Below, in pieces: positions 41,560-50,779 of a stretch of 64,000 nt of DNA. This DNA comes from Cognatundibacterium squillarum (GTDB lineage: Bacteria; Pseudomonadota; Gammaproteobacteria; Burkholderiales; Burkholderiaceae_D), in contig NZ_BMYU01000002.1 of assembly GCF_014652435.1 (NCBI RefSeq), positions 434,001 through 498,000 on the forward strand, in the 5' to 3' direction. Positions within the stretch are counted from its first letter, which is position 1. Every line of letters starts with the position of its first letter. The notes below the pieces were generated by a model, which worked only from the letters and a program-made list of their open reading frames with translations, was not told the origin of the DNA and made no database searches. Both the position numbers and the translations under genes were made by a program.

Positions 41560-42312
41560 TTACAAACCACCCGCCGCATCAATAAAACTACCGGTCACGA
41601 ATGAAGATTTTTCTGATGCCAGCCACAGGATGGCTTCAGCGATTTCCTGCGGGTATCCGCCACGTTGCAGCGGAATGCGGGATTTGAGGCGGTCTACGCG
41701 GCTGGCTTCGCCGCCTGAGGCGTGCATATCGGTGTAGATCAGGCCTGGGCGGACGGCGTTGACGCGTATGGCTTCGGCAGCGACTTCCAGCGCCAGCCCG
41801 CGTGTCAGGGTATCGACAGCGCCTTTGGAGGCGGCGTAATCGATGTATTCATGGGGTGAGCCACTTTTTGCCGCACCGGATGACACATTGACGATAGCGC
41901 CACCGTTGCCGCCGTGTTTGGTGGACATGCGCAATACCGCTTCCTTGCAGCACAGAAAACAGCTGATCACATTGCTGCGCAGTATTTCTGAAAAACGTTC
42001 TTCAGAAATATCGGTGAACGAACATTGCTGCTGCAAAATTGCAGCATTGTTGACCAGCACCGTAACCGGCCCGAATGCCGCTTCAGTCTGGTCGAACATT
42101 GACTTCACCTCTGCCGCTACCGACACATCAGCCTGCACCGTGATGCAGCGGCCGCCCGCCGCGCTGATTTCTGCGCTGACTGCTTCTGCCGCCGCCCGGT
42201 CTTTGCGATAATTGATACACACGGCATAGCCATGCGCGGCGAACAGCTTCGCGGTTTCCGCGCCGATGCCACGGCTGGAACCGGTGATGATGGCGACTTT
42301 CGGCTTGCTCAT
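41560..42312 (-). CDS. Short-chain dehydrogenase/reductase
   Basis: This SDR of 250 residues has the classical motifs: cofactor loop 'TGSSRGIGAETA', 'NNAA' in 'VLVNNAAIL', the catalytic Ser in 'IVNVSSGAA', and 'YIDYAASKGAV' with the Tyr-x3-Lys pair. The Tyr-Arg-Lys in 'CINYRKDRAAAE' after strand 2 suggests NADPH. The closest well-known relatives are glucose 1-dehydrogenase-like and FabG-like enzymes. The substrate cannot be told. It is followed 74 bp later by the ACT-domain gene. Confidence 0.92.
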   Translation of the reverse strand: MSKPKVAIITGSSRGIGAETAKLFAAHGYAVCINYRKDRAAAEAVSAEISAAGGRCITVQADVSVAAEVKSMFDQTEAAFGPVTVLVNNAAILQQQCSFTDISEERFSEILRSNVISCFLCCKEAVLRMSTKHGGNGGAIVNVSSGAAKSGSPHEYIDYAASKGAVDTLTRGLALEVAAEAIRVNAVRPGLIYTDMHASGGEASRVDRLKSRIPLQRGGYPQEIAEAILWLASEKSSFVTGSFIDAAGGL

Positions 42313-42504
42313 AGGGAGTCCTTTTCTGGTGCTGTCGTGTGTTCGGGATTTTCTGTCAGGTTTTGCTTTCTATTCCGGCAGTTTAACGGTAAAAAGCATC
42401 TGGTATTCTCTGTGCTGTCAGTGCATAACCTGAATATATTCGCTCCGGCATTTTCAAAGCACCGCAGGGATTTTTATATTGCCTTATCCGACAAGGAATT
42501 TCTT

Positions 42505-43152
42505 ATGAATCCGGTTCAGACCTTCTGGCAAGATTTTGTTCGCTTACTGCCGCAGCTGACAGAAGGAGAAGATCCTTCCGCGTCTGCGATGGATGCCTTA
42601 TTAAACGCGCTGCAGGAAATTGACGAGCGCTTGTATTTTTTTATCGGTTCCACCGATACCGGCATGGATTTGATTTTGTCCGCCGAGGGTTATTCCGATC
42701 TGATGCCGCTACTGAATCAAATTAAAGCGTCTTCTCCCGTTGTTCCGGGCTGGCAGACGGTTATCACGTATGAGGCGGATCTGCTGTTTGGTCAGCGCAA
42801 TCTGCGGGTATTTCCGGAGACAGAAAACGGCGATGTGCTGTACAAGATGGGGCGCAAAGGCGATGCGTTATGGCTGAGCCGGCCTGTGAATTTTTCTGTG
42901 GTTCTTCCGGACATGCAGGCTGCAAAACAGTTTGCCACACAACTGAAGCAGGATGGATATCGCTTTGAAGTCAGCTCCTATGACGGTGCGAAAGACATGC
43001 AGGCGCAGGCAGAAATCACGTTGGAGTTGATTCCGGGGATTGAAAACATCGACAATGCAGAAAAGATGCTGGCAGCGCTGGCGTTGTCATTCGGCGGACG
43101 AAATGATGGCTGGGGTTGCGGCGAAGTCAGCGCGGCGGACAAGTCGGTTTAA
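42505..43152 (+). CDS. Two-domain protein ending in an RraB-like domain
   Basis: This protein of 215 residues has an N-terminal DUF695-like half ('LNALQEIDERLYFFIGS' and 'PLLNQIKASSPVVPGWQTVIT') and a C-terminal RraB-like half ('LPDMQAAKQFATQLKQDGYRFEVSSYDG', 'NIDNAEKMLAALALSFGGRNDGWGCGE'). RraB inhibits RNase E in enterobacteria; the role of these two-domain versions is not established. The final 'DGWGCG' motif is diagnostic. AAGGAA precedes the chosen ATG. An upstream in-frame start would read through the SDR promoter. Confidence 0.85.
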   Translation: MNPVQTFWQDFVRLLPQLTEGEDPSASAMDALLNALQEIDERLYFFIGSTDTGMDLILSAEGYSDLMPLLNQIKASSPVVPGWQTVITYEADLLFGQRNLRVFPETENGDVLYKMGRKGDALWLSRPVNFSVVLPDMQAAKQFATQLKQDGYRFEVSSYDGAKDMQAQAEITLELIPGIENIDNAEKMLAALALSFGGRNDGWGCGEVSAADKSV

Positions 43153-43167
43153 AACAAAGGAAAAAAC

Positions 43168-43836
43168 ATGAAGCCAGTTTTTATAGCAACGATGTTTCTG
43201 CTGACCACGCAGGCATTTGCTACGGAGCCCTATACCTGCAGAAATGGCGCGTTCCCTTCGTATCCGGAGATACATTACGGCGAAGTGATGGTCAGTGCGG
43301 ATCAGCGAGCAGCGGTCTTTCCTGACTGGGAAGGCTGCCCCGATACCGCCTCGTGCAGTCAGAAGGATGCGCTGAAGAAGGGCGATAAAGTTCTGATTGC
43401 TCATACATCGGATCGCTGGAGCTGCGTCTGGTATTCAGGAAAACACAGCGAAGTGGTCGGATGGATCGCCAGTCAGAACATTCGTGCCTTGCCGGAACGC
43501 GATCCGGCAATGAAGAACTGGCTTGGCAACTGGAAATCCACCGGTGGCGCGGCGCGTATCGTGATCCGGGCATCCAAAGATGGTCAGCTGATCATCCGCG
43601 GTAACGCACGCTGGGTAGGCGGGTTGGGGCCGACCGGTGAACGTATCATTCACTCCGGTGATCTGGAAGGTAAGGCGGTTCCTGCGGGTAATCAGCTGCG
43701 TATCGGTGATCCGGAAACGCCTTATACCTGCGTTGCGACTTTGCGCTTGCTGCACGATCAGCTGGTGGTGTCGGATAACAGTTTGTGCGGCGGGGTGAAT
43801 GTACGGTTTGATGAGGTGTACCGCAAGCAGCGCTGA
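43168..43836 (+). CDS. Secreted protein with an SH3-like segment
   Basis: This protein of 222 residues has a clear signal peptide ('MKPVFIATMFLLTTQAFATE'). 'KKGDKVLIAHTSDRWSCVWYSGKHSEVVGWIASQNIRALPE' resembles a bacterial SH3 domain. Four or more Cys residues suggest disulfides in the periplasm. 'NWLGNWKSTGGAARIVIRASKDGQLIIRGNARW' is a beta-rich second part. The reaction is unknown. It lies 15 bp after the RraB-like gene, with AAAGGAAA before the ATG, so the two are cotranscribed. Confidence 0.82.
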   Translation: MKPVFIATMFLLTTQAFATEPYTCRNGAFPSYPEIHYGEVMVSADQRAAVFPDWEGCPDTASCSQKDALKKGDKVLIAHTSDRWSCVWYSGKHSEVVGWIASQNIRALPERDPAMKNWLGNWKSTGGAARIVIRASKDGQLIIRGNARWVGGLGPTGERIIHSGDLEGKAVPAGNQLRIGDPETPYTCVATLRLLHDQLVVSDNSLCGGVNVRFDEVYRKQR

Positions 43837-43933
43837 TACGGCGCGAGCCACTCACCATCCGGTGCAGCTTATCTCAGGTGATTTGGGGCAGCTTCAGGCA
43901 GCGTCAGACCATTTTGAAGCACGAAATCGGCTC

Positions 43934-44018
43934 AAATGCGGTGTTGAGCACAGCGATCTGGCTGTCGTCGGCAGAAAGTCTGGCTGTCCGGAAAAGACAG
44001 ATGACGATATTTGCACAG
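43934..44018 (+). repeat. Dispersed 83-85 bp intergenic repeat, copy H
   Basis: It has the core GTCGTCGGCAGAAAGTCTGG and ends GACGATATTTGCACAG. It lies between two convergent genes (stops at 43836 and 44048). Confidence 0.87.
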
Positions 44019-44047
44019 CCAGCGTTTGGCTTGCCGGGTTTTGTGCA

Positions 44048-44884
44048 TCACAAAGGCTGTTCGCGCAGGCTTTCCAGCAGCATGGCAAGTGCCGGTCGCT
44101 GCAGAGCATTGGCTGCGTAACACAGACCGATACGGCGCGACGGGGCAGCGCCGGACAGGCGCTGGCTGCGCAATTCGCCGGTCAATAAACTCGGGGGCAG
44201 TAAGGCGACACCGAGTCCGGCCAGTACCATATCGCGCGCAAGTTGCAGGCTTCCAGCCTGATGCGCAGTGGCGATGGCGTTTCCGCCGCCGCCCAGCCAC
44301 GCCAGCAAACGCTGATGGGACGGGTGTTGCGGGCAGATAATCCAGTCCAGTTGTGCTGCCTGCAGTGCATTGGTCTCGTCCGCCGCAGATGCATTTTCAG
44401 GCGTGGCATCCGCCAGCGCTGCCAGCACAAAACTTTCTTCCCACAGCGGAAAAAACAATTCATCTTCACAGCGTAATTCTTCGCTGGCCAGACGCAGATC
44501 GCCGGTGCAGCCGGGCAGAATTTCCAGCAGTAATTGCGGTAATTGCCGTGTGCAATGGCGCAGCAAGGCAGCAAGGTGTGCGCTGGCGATGTCGGCTTCC
44601 ACGCCCAGCGTCAGCGGCAGGCAATCCTGTGGCGCCAGAAACTGCGCTTTCAGTTGCGTCATTTGCGCCAGCAAGTGCTGCGCCTGCGGATACAGGCGAC
44701 GCGCTGCATCGCTGACCAGTACACCTCTGGCTTCACGCGTGAACAGACTGCAGCCCAGTTCTTCTTCCAGCTGACGGATGGTGACGGACAAGGTCGGCTG
44801 CGTCAGACACAGGCGTTCCGCCGCGCGGGTGATATTGCGCTCTTCAAAAACGGCGACAAAGGCTTTGAGCTGGCGGGCATCCAT
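44048..44884 (-). CDS. LysR-family transcriptional regulator
   Basis: This regulator of 278 residues has the LysR helix-turn-helix 'LKAFVAVFEERNITRAAERLCLTQPTLSVTIRQLEEELGCSLFTREARG' at the N-terminus and a periplasmic-binding-like effector domain after about residue 90. It is divergent from the SDR gene at 44986 with a 101-bp gap, so that gene is its likely target. The effector is unknown. The protein ends somewhat short of the usual 300 residues, but the fold seems complete. Confidence 0.92.
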   Translation of the reverse strand: MDARQLKAFVAVFEERNITRAAERLCLTQPTLSVTIRQLEEELGCSLFTREARGVLVSDAARRLYPQAQHLLAQMTQLKAQFLAPQDCLPLTLGVEADIASAHLAALLRHCTRQLPQLLLEILPGCTGDLRLASEELRCEDELFFPLWEESFVLAALADATPENASAADETNALQAAQLDWIICPQHPSHQRLLAWLGGGGNAIATAHQAGSLQLARDMVLAGLGVALLPPSLLTGELRSQRLSGAAPSRRIGLCYAANALQRPALAMLLESLREQPL

Positions 44885-44985
44885 AGATTTTTTCGATGTC
44901 TGAAACAGAAAATTATCATTTGTGCGGCTAAAAACTGCAAGATAAAGTGCGATCCATTGACCAACTTTATTTGTACGGAGTTTTT

Positions 44986-45708
44986 ATGCAAAAGCCTTTG
45001 ATCGTCATTACCGGTGCCAGCTCGGGTATCGGCGAAGCCACCGCACGCCAGTTTTCTGCACTGGGTTACCCTTTACTGCTGCTGGCACGCCGCGTGGAAC
45101 GCCTGCATGCACTGGGCCTGCCGCAAACAATATGCCGTCAGGTGGATGTAACCGATGCGGCGTCGATGCGTGCAGCACTGGCGGAAGCGGAAGCGGAATT
45201 CGGTCCGGCGGATGCCATCATCAATAATGCGGGTGTGATGCTGCTGAGCGAAGTGGCAAAGCAGGATGCCGCGGAATGGCAGTCCATGCTGGATGTGAAT
45301 GTCCACGGCGTGCTGAACGGCATTCATGCGGTACTGGGTGGCATGCTGGCGCGTCGCCACGGCACGATCATCAATGTCAGTTCGATTGCCGGTCGCAAAA
45401 CCTTCCCTAACCATGCGGTATATTGCGGTACCAAGTTTGCAGTGCACGCGATCAGTGAAAATCTGCGTGAAGAAGTCAGCGGCCACGATGTGCGCGTGAT
45501 CACGATTGCACCGGGCGCAGTGGAAACCGAATTGCTGAGCCACACCACCGATGAAGCGGTGCGCAGCGGTTACGAAGAATGGAAACGCAATATGGGGCCG
45601 GTGCTGCGCGCCGAAGAAGTGGCGGATGCGATTCGTTATGCGTATCAGGCTCCGCAGCATGTGTGTATCCGTGAAATCGTGCTGGCAGCGACACGTCAGC
45701 CTGCATAA
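44986..45708 (+). CDS. Short-chain dehydrogenase/reductase
   Basis: This SDR of 240 residues has 'ITGASSGIGEATARQFSALGYP', 'INNAGVM', 'GTIINVSSIAGRKTFPNHAVYCGTKFAVHAI' with Ser, Tyr and Lys of the active site, and 'TIAPGAVETELLSHTTDE'. It resembles the YdfG/serine 3-dehydrogenase-like subgroup ('NVHGVLNGIHAVLGGMLARRHG'). ATG 44986 has GGAG upstream. It is transcribed divergently from a LysR gene, which probably controls it. Confidence 0.92.
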   Translation: MQKPLIVITGASSGIGEATARQFSALGYPLLLLARRVERLHALGLPQTICRQVDVTDAASMRAALAEAEAEFGPADAIINNAGVMLLSEVAKQDAAEWQSMLDVNVHGVLNGIHAVLGGMLARRHGTIINVSSIAGRKTFPNHAVYCGTKFAVHAISENLREEVSGHDVRVITIAPGAVETELLSHTTDEAVRSGYEEWKRNMGPVLRAEEVADAIRYAYQAPQHVCIREIVLAATRQPA

Positions 45709-45763
45709 TGTCTGCGCCGGACGCGATTTCAGATCAGCGTCCGGCATCGCAAGCGACTATGCC

Positions 45764-46672
45764 TCAGTCTGATGCCTGTAATGCCGTTTGCTGACGCAAA
45801 CCCTGCACCAGATGATCCACCAGACTGCGCACACGCGCCGAACCGCCGCGCCCTTCCCGATGCACCACATGCACCGGCCAGGGCGCGGGTTCGTAATCCG
45901 TCATCACCGTCTGCAGGCTGCCCTGCTGCAATTCCTGCGCAACCTGATACGACAATAAACGGGCAATGCCCGCATGCATGCTGACGGCGCAAATCGCCGC
46001 GTCATTGGTGCTGACGGTCAGACGCGGTTTTACCCGCATTGAAAGCGGCTCGCCCTTGTGCGCGAATTTCCATTCGGCATTGGTACCAACGCCGGTGGCG
46101 GCGATGATCTGATGATGCGTCAGATCAGCCGGTGTCTGCGGTGTACCGTGCTGCGCCAGATACTGTGGCGATGCGCACAGCACGCGCCGTATGCTGCCGA
46201 CACGGATTGCACGCATACTGGAATCTGCCAGCTCACCGATACGCACCCCGACTTCCACGCCCTCTTCCAGCATATTCACTACGCGGTCCAGAAACAGTGC
46301 AGAGACTTGCATGTCCGGATATGTCTGCAGATAGCTGACTAACTGCGGCATCACAAACATTTTGCCGAACAGCACCGGTGCCGTCATGGTCAGATGTCCG
46401 CGCGGCGCGGCATTGATCCCCACCACCGCATCGTCTGCTTCCTGCATTCTGGCCAGAATCTGACGCGCATCATCCAGATAACGCAAACCGGCGTCGGTAG
46501 GCCGCACAAAGCGCGTGGTGCGGTTCAGCAGTTTCACACCCAGACTTTGTTCCAGCGCTGCAATGGTGCGGGTTAAGGCCGGTGCGGACATATTCAAACG
46601 CCGCGCAGCACGGGCAAAGCTTTCTTCCTCGGCAACGGCCACGTAGGCGGTCAGCTGTACAAAGCGGTCCAT
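45764..46672 (-). CDS. LysR-family transcriptional regulator
   Basis: This regulator of 302 residues has an N-terminal helix-turn-helix 'AYVAVAEEESFARAARRLNMSAPALTRTIAALEQSLGVKLLNRTTRFVRPTDAG' and the usual effector-binding domain. The sequence resembles the CrgA/AphB-like subgroup. It is divergent from the five-gene redox operon at 46818-50044, across a 145-bp gap with two palindromes, and is the probable regulator of that operon. Confidence 0.93.
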   Translation of the reverse strand: MDRFVQLTAYVAVAEEESFARAARRLNMSAPALTRTIAALEQSLGVKLLNRTTRFVRPTDAGLRYLDDARQILARMQEADDAVVGINAAPRGHLTMTAPVLFGKMFVMPQLVSYLQTYPDMQVSALFLDRVVNMLEEGVEVGVRIGELADSSMRAIRVGSIRRVLCASPQYLAQHGTPQTPADLTHHQIIAATGVGTNAEWKFAHKGEPLSMRVKPRLTVSTNDAAICAVSMHAGIARLLSYQVAQELQQGSLQTVMTDYEPAPWPVHVVHREGRGGSARVRSLVDHLVQGLRQQTALQASD

Positions 46673-46704
46673 AGGTTAGTGATCCCAATTATTCCGATTA
46701 TCGC

Positions 46705-46769
46705 AAGAATCTATTGTAATTCCTGAGGATTCTTATTTCAAATACGATGATTCAGAATGCATTCCATCG
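46705..46769. promoter_or_regulatory. Palindromes in the LysR/redox operon intergenic region
   Basis: AAGAATC (46705-46711) and GATTCTT (46728-46734) form a perfect inverted repeat. A second dyad, CGATG ... GAATGCATTC CATCG, lies at 46745-46769. Both fall between divergent transcripts where a LysR protein would bind. Confidence 0.4.
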
Positions 46770-46817
46770 TAGCAGCAAGCACGACACCGTGAATAACCCC
46801 CACCGAAAGGATGCACC

Positions 46818-47354
46818 ATGAGCCGTATTCCCTTAGTCAGCACAGAACAAGCCAATGCCGAACAACAAGCCCTGTACGCCGCCATTCAGGCTGAGCTGGG
46901 CGTGGTTCCTAACTTCCTGAAAGTGTTTGCCCATTCGCCGGATGCACTGCGTGCCTTCCTCGGCCTGTACGGCATCGCCAAACACGGCAGCCTGGCACCC
47001 GCCACCCGCGAACGGATTGCGCTGGCGATTGCTCAGCAAAATTCCTGCGAATACTGCCTGTCTGCCCATACCGCACTGGGTAAGAAGGCCGGACTCAGCC
47101 ATGAGGAAATCGGTGCAAACCGCGCCGGCAGCAGTCTGGATACGCAGGCAGCTGTGGCAGTCCGTCTGGCGCGCTCGCTGATGGAAAACCACGGTGAAGT
47201 CACCACCGCTGAATTGCTGGAAGCACGTGCCGCCGGTTTCAGCGACGCCGACATCGTGGAAATCATTACCCACGTTGGTTTAAACCTGCTGACCAATATG
47301 ATAGGCAAAGCCAGCCGTATCGAGATCGACTTTCCGAAAGTCAGCCTGAACTGA
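46818..47354 (+). CDS. AhpD-like carboxymuconolactone-decarboxylase-family protein
   Basis: This protein of 178 residues belongs to the CMD/AhpD peroxidase superfamily. The redox motif 'QQNSCEYCLSAHTALGKKAGLSHEEI' (CxxC followed by His) is intact, so an alkylhydroperoxidase activity is likely. 'VVPNFLKVFAHSPDALRAFLGLYG' is the standard N-terminal helix. AAAGGA precedes the ATG. It is the first gene of an operon with a glutaredoxin, an unknown protein, a flavin-binding protein and a DUF1348 protein. Confidence 0.92.
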   Translation: MSRIPLVSTEQANAEQQALYAAIQAELGVVPNFLKVFAHSPDALRAFLGLYGIAKHGSLAPATRERIALAIAQQNSCEYCLSAHTALGKKAGLSHEEIGANRAGSSLDTQAAVAVRLARSLMENHGEVTTAELLEARAAGFSDADIVEIITHVGLNLLTNMIGKASRIEIDFPKVSLN

Positions 47355-47423
47355 AACACAGCACGGCAGCTGATCCTCCCCGTCGGTCTGCCGCAGCTGA
47401 CATCCATCTGAACGGAGTCCGCC

Positions 47424-47678
47424 ATGAACGATATCACCATGTACAGCACTGAAACCTGCCCTTACTGCCAGCGTGCCGACCAGTTACTGGCGGCAAAAGG
47501 CATCAGCATCAGAAAAATCCGCGTGGATTTGTCTGAGCAGGCATTTGCCGAAATGCAAAGCAAAACCGGCATGCGCAGTGTGCCGCAAATCTTTATCGGC
47601 CAGCGTCATATCGGTGGATACAGCGATCTGGCCGCGCTGGAACAAAGTGGCCAGCTGGACGGCTTGCTGCACGCTTAA
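47424..47678 (+). CDS. grxC: Glutaredoxin 3
   Basis: This glutaredoxin of 84 residues has the active site CPYC in 'YSTETCPYCQRADQLLAAKG' and the glutathione-binding 'MRSVPQIFIGQRHIGGYSDLAAL'. It reduces disulfides using glutathione. CGGAG lies upstream of the ATG. It is the second gene of the redox operon, 69 bp after the AhpD-like gene, which suggests that it recycles that enzyme. Confidence 0.94.
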   Translation: MNDITMYSTETCPYCQRADQLLAAKGISIRKIRVDLSEQAFAEMQSKTGMRSVPQIFIGQRHIGGYSDLAALEQSGQLDGLLHA

Positions 47679-47735
47679 CACTGCCATCTGATTCTGCGCG
47701 CTATCACCTGTTCATACTTACTAATGGAGTTCCCC

Positions 47736-48860
47736 ATGCTTTCCGCCGTGTTGCCTTTACGCCAGTCTGATGCGCCTGCCAGTATGGCCATGCCTTACGC
47801 GCCGCAAGTACGCTTGCCGGACGGCAGTCTGGCAACGCCACAGCACTACAAGCTGTATCAGCAAAACCCGGACAGCGTGGCGGAATTGCTGAGTCAGATC
47901 AGCTTTGACCAGCACACCCTGCTGTTTTGTGATCAGGACCAGCAAGGCATGTATCTGCAAACCGGCTTAATCGGACGGGAAAATTATGAACACGGACAGC
48001 GCCTGCGTCCGCACAAGCTGGTATATGGCCGCCGCTGGCGCATCGACAGCGATATGCCGGACCATGAAATCGTGCAGACTGCATTCCTGGCGATCAAGAA
48101 AGCCCGTGAGCATGAAGTGCGTGAACTGCTGACTATCCATCTGCCACATTCCACGCGCGCCAGCGCGCCGCTGAGCAGCCATCAGGACATGGCACTGATG
48201 CAAACGCAGGCAGCTTTTTTACAAGCGCCACCCGCGACACGCCGCATGCTGAAAGCAGCGCGAACCGATGCACTGCGCGCACGCCTGCAAAGCCTGCGCT
48301 TTGCGCAACGCCCTGTGCATTTACTACATGCAGAACAAGGTCGCAATGGCGATATGTTGCTGGATCTGCAAATCGGTGCCGCGCCGCTGGCACGTCATCT
48401 GGAAGGAGATTTTCCGGAATTCAGCGATCTGCAATTCAGCGTTACCGTGCCGGGCAATGCGCCGCATCAACTGATGTATGCACTGATGGACGCGCTGATA
48501 CAGCATAGTGACCGCTATGTGGAGCAGCATTTCCGTGTCAATGGCTTTGCCCGCTTCAGCCGCGATCTTGATCCGCAAGCCATCGCCGCACTGTCGCTGC
48601 AAAGCCGCCCGTATGCCAGAGATATGCGCGACGCACGCTTTGCCGCCGCATTTCAGCAAGCCAACTTTGCAGTCGATGCAGCCCGCGCTGCACCACTGGG
48701 CAGCGGCAAACTGGCGGACATCAACCGCCGCAAGCTGCAACAGTTTCCGGCACTGGGTGGTCATTTACCCGCCGGATATGCGCCCGGTACCTCCGTTCCC
48801 GCAGGGTTTGCCTCATGGCGCACGTATCTCGCGGGTATTGATGAAATGAGTTCTAAATAA
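47736..48860 (+). CDS. Protein of unknown function in the redox operon
   Basis: I do not recognise this protein of 374 residues. It has no signal peptide or membrane segment. The N-terminus is rich in Gln, Pro and Leu, and the middle repeats 'RLQSLRFAQRPVHLLHAEQG'-type basic and hydrophobic helices. A final 'FPALGGHLPAGYAPGTSVPAGFASWRTYLAG' contains several conserved-looking Gly/Pro words. The ATG at 47736 is chosen because GGAG lies eight bases upstream, within an earlier in-frame ATG at 47724. It lies between grxC and a flavoprotein gene in the same operon, so a redox function is possible. Confidence 0.8.
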   Translation: MLSAVLPLRQSDAPASMAMPYAPQVRLPDGSLATPQHYKLYQQNPDSVAELLSQISFDQHTLLFCDQDQQGMYLQTGLIGRENYEHGQRLRPHKLVYGRRWRIDSDMPDHEIVQTAFLAIKKAREHEVRELLTIHLPHSTRASAPLSSHQDMALMQTQAAFLQAPPATRRMLKAARTDALRARLQSLRFAQRPVHLLHAEQGRNGDMLLDLQIGAAPLARHLEGDFPEFSDLQFSVTVPGNAPHQLMYALMDALIQHSDRYVEQHFRVNGFARFSRDLDPQAIAALSLQSRPYARDMRDARFAAAFQQANFAVDAARAAPLGSGKLADINRRKLQQFPALGGHLPAGYAPGTSVPAGFASWRTYLAGIDEMSSK

Positions 48861-48870
48861 GGAGTCAGCC

Positions 48871-49521
48871 ATGCCACGTGCGTTTACACAACTGTACTTT
48901 ACCGACTCTGTGAAGGCGGCGCAGGCCGATTACGGCAGCCGTGCCAGCAATCTGGCATTAGAGCGCAGCGAAGACAGCCGCGACAGCCTTGGTGAATATG
49001 AGGCCGCGTTTATTGAAACACGCGACAGTTTTTATCAGGCTACCGTGAATGAAAACGGCTGGCCTTATGTGCAGCATCGCGGCGGCCCCGCCGGTTTTCT
49101 GCAAGTGCTGGATGAACAAACCATTGCGTTTGCGGACTTCAATGGCAATCGCCAGTACATCAGCGTTGGTAATCTGCGCAGCAACAACCGGATTGCGCTG
49201 ATTCTGATGGATTACCGCAACCGCCGCCGTTTAAAGCTGTGGGGCCGCGTGCGTATTGTGCATGAAGCGGAAGATCCGGCGCTGATTGCACGGCTGGAAA
49301 ACCCGACCTACCGCGCCCGCATCGAGCGTGCCATCGTGATTGATGTGGAAGCCTTTGACTGGAATTGCCCTAAGCACATTACGCCGCGTTACACAGAGCA
49401 GGAAGTCAGTGAAATGGCGGAAGCAATGCAGCAGCAAATCGCGCAACTGAGCGCCGAACGTGACGCCTTGCTTGCCGCCTTATCCGGCACAATCACATCT
49501 GCGGATCAGCATGCGCAATAA
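48871..49521 (+). CDS. Pyridoxamine-5'-phosphate-oxidase-like flavin-binding protein
   Basis: This protein of 216 residues has a split-barrel PNPOx fold: '[87 protein letters not shown]' is typical for FMN-binding members. The C-terminus ends with a coiled coil ('[21 protein letters not shown]'). Substrates differ widely within the family. AAGGAG precedes the ATG, and the gene starts 10 bp after the unknown gene. Confidence 0.9.
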   Translation: MPRAFTQLYFTDSVKAAQADYGSRASNLALERSEDSRDSLGEYEAAFIETRDSFYQATVNENGWPYVQHRGGPAGFLQVLDEQTIAFADFNGNRQYISVGNLRSNNRIALILMDYRNRRRLKLWGRVRIVHEAEDPALIARLENPTYRARIERAIVIDVEAFDWNCPKHITPRYTEQEVSEMAEAMQQQIAQLSAERDALLAALSGTITSADQHAQ

Positions 49522-49555
49522 CCTGAATATTCTGATTCATATGAAAGGAAAAACC

Positions 49556-50044
49556 ATGCAAACCAACGCCGTACCGGCATCCGCCATCATTCTCACACCG
49601 CCGTTCACGCTGGAAACTGCGATCCAAAAAGTGCGTCTTGCTGAGGATGCGTGGAATTCGCGTAATCCGGAAAAAGTGTCGCTGGCGTACACCGAAGACA
49701 GTCTCTGGCGTAATCGCGATCAGTTTCTGCAGGGGCGTGAGCAAATCGTTCCCTTTTTAAGCGCCAAATGGGAAAAAGAACAGGAATACCGCCTGATCAA
49801 AGAAATCTGGGCGCATGATCAGAACCGTATCGCCGTGCGCTTTGCCTACGAATGGCGCGATCATCAGGACAACTGGTTCCGCTCTTACGGTAATGAAAAC
49901 TGGGAATTCGCAGCGAATGGCCTGATGGCAAAGCGCCATGCCAGTATCAACGACTTGCGGATCACGGATGACCAGCGCCTGTTCTTCTGGCCACAGGGCC
50001 GCCGCCCGGATGATTACCCCGGTCTCAGCGAACTGGGCTTGTAA
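49556..50044 (+). CDS. DUF1348 SnoaL/NTF2-like protein
   Basis: This protein of 162 residues has an NTF2-like cone fold. '[78 protein letters not shown]' and '[21 protein letters not shown]' are DUF1348 hallmarks, and '[18 protein letters not shown]' is the usual ending. Its function is not known. AAAGGAAA precedes the ATG at 49556. It is the last gene of the redox operon; a start at 49460 would overlap the flavoprotein frame. Confidence 0.92.
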   Translation: MQTNAVPASAIILTPPFTLETAIQKVRLAEDAWNSRNPEKVSLAYTEDSLWRNRDQFLQGREQIVPFLSAKWEKEQEYRLIKEIWAHDQNRIAVRFAYEWRDHQDNWFRSYGNENWEFAANGLMAKRHASINDLRITDDQRLFFWPQGRRPDDYPGLSELGL

Positions 50045-50099
50045 ACTCGGCCGCCGCGATTTGGCTGTCAGATCCGTATTTCATGCCATTTTTTACCTG

Positions 50100-50182
50100 A
50101 AATGCGGATCTGTGCACAGGGATATGGCGCTCGCCGGCGAAAAGTCCGGGCCTCAGAAAATGAATAATGAGGATTTCTGCAT
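50100..50182 (+). repeat. Dispersed 83-85 bp intergenic repeat, copy I
   Basis: It starts AAATGCGGATCTGTGCACAG and ends GGATTTCTGCAT. It is the most divergent copy in the core (GCTCGCCGGCGAAAAGTCCG). It lies between two convergent genes. Confidence 0.8.
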
Positions 50183-50239
50183 GATACAAATCACTGCCGG
50201 GATGAACGGCTTCCGGGAGCAGCAAGCAAACATCTGGAA

Positions 50240-50779
50240 TTACATTTTTTCGTCGTGCAAGGCGCCGCCACTTAAATCCACCATACCTTTATTGATTTCC
50301 TTAAACCGTAACAATTTCCCGCCCCATTCGCTCATATATTTTTTTGCATCGGCTTCCTGAGAAAAACTGGCGATAGTCGGCCCCATAGACCCCTGACGCT
50401 TGCTGCCAACGACGTAATACCCGTTTGACGGCTCCATCCAGTATTCACGCGGATTATCCCAGTTAGCTTTGCCCATATCCTGCACATACATGCTTTCGAT
50501 CTTGCGTACCTGCTCAGGCGCGAGCACCGCATGAAAAAACTCTATGGTGTCGCAAAAAAAGCTGACGTCTTTTTCACCTTCGTACTTAATCTGGGCTTTT
50601 GGTCCCGGATAATCCGCCAGCGTCATACCATCCAGACTGCAGATCTCTTTTTCTGTAATTTCTTTGGCAGCTGCCTGCCTGGCCGCCTTATCTTCGTCAC
50701 AAGCACTTAAACTCAGAACTCCGGTCAGTGCGAATGCCGCAAGAACATAAGAGCCGAAAACTTCTTTTTTGAATTTCAC
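50240..50779 (-). CDS. nosL: NosL copper-binding lipoprotein
   Basis: This lipoprotein of 179 residues has a signal peptide with lipobox LSAC ('LTGVLSLSACDED'), the copper site 'CSLDGM' and later 'DVSFFCDTIEFFHAVL'. NosL delivers Cu(I) for assembly of the CuZ centre of nitrous oxide reductase. 'YYVVGSKRQGSMGPTIASFSQEADAKKYMSEWGGKLLRFKEI' is the conserved central part. It is the last gene of the nos operon on this strand, overlapping nosY by four bases. Confidence 0.93.
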   Translation of the reverse strand: MKFKKEVFGSYVLAAFALTGVLSLSACDEDKAARQAAAKEITEKEICSLDGMTLADYPGPKAQIKYEGEKDVSFFCDTIEFFHAVLAPEQVRKIESMYVQDMGKANWDNPREYWMEPSNGYYVVGSKRQGSMGPTIASFSQEADAKKYMSEWGGKLLRFKEINKGMVDLSGGALHDEKM

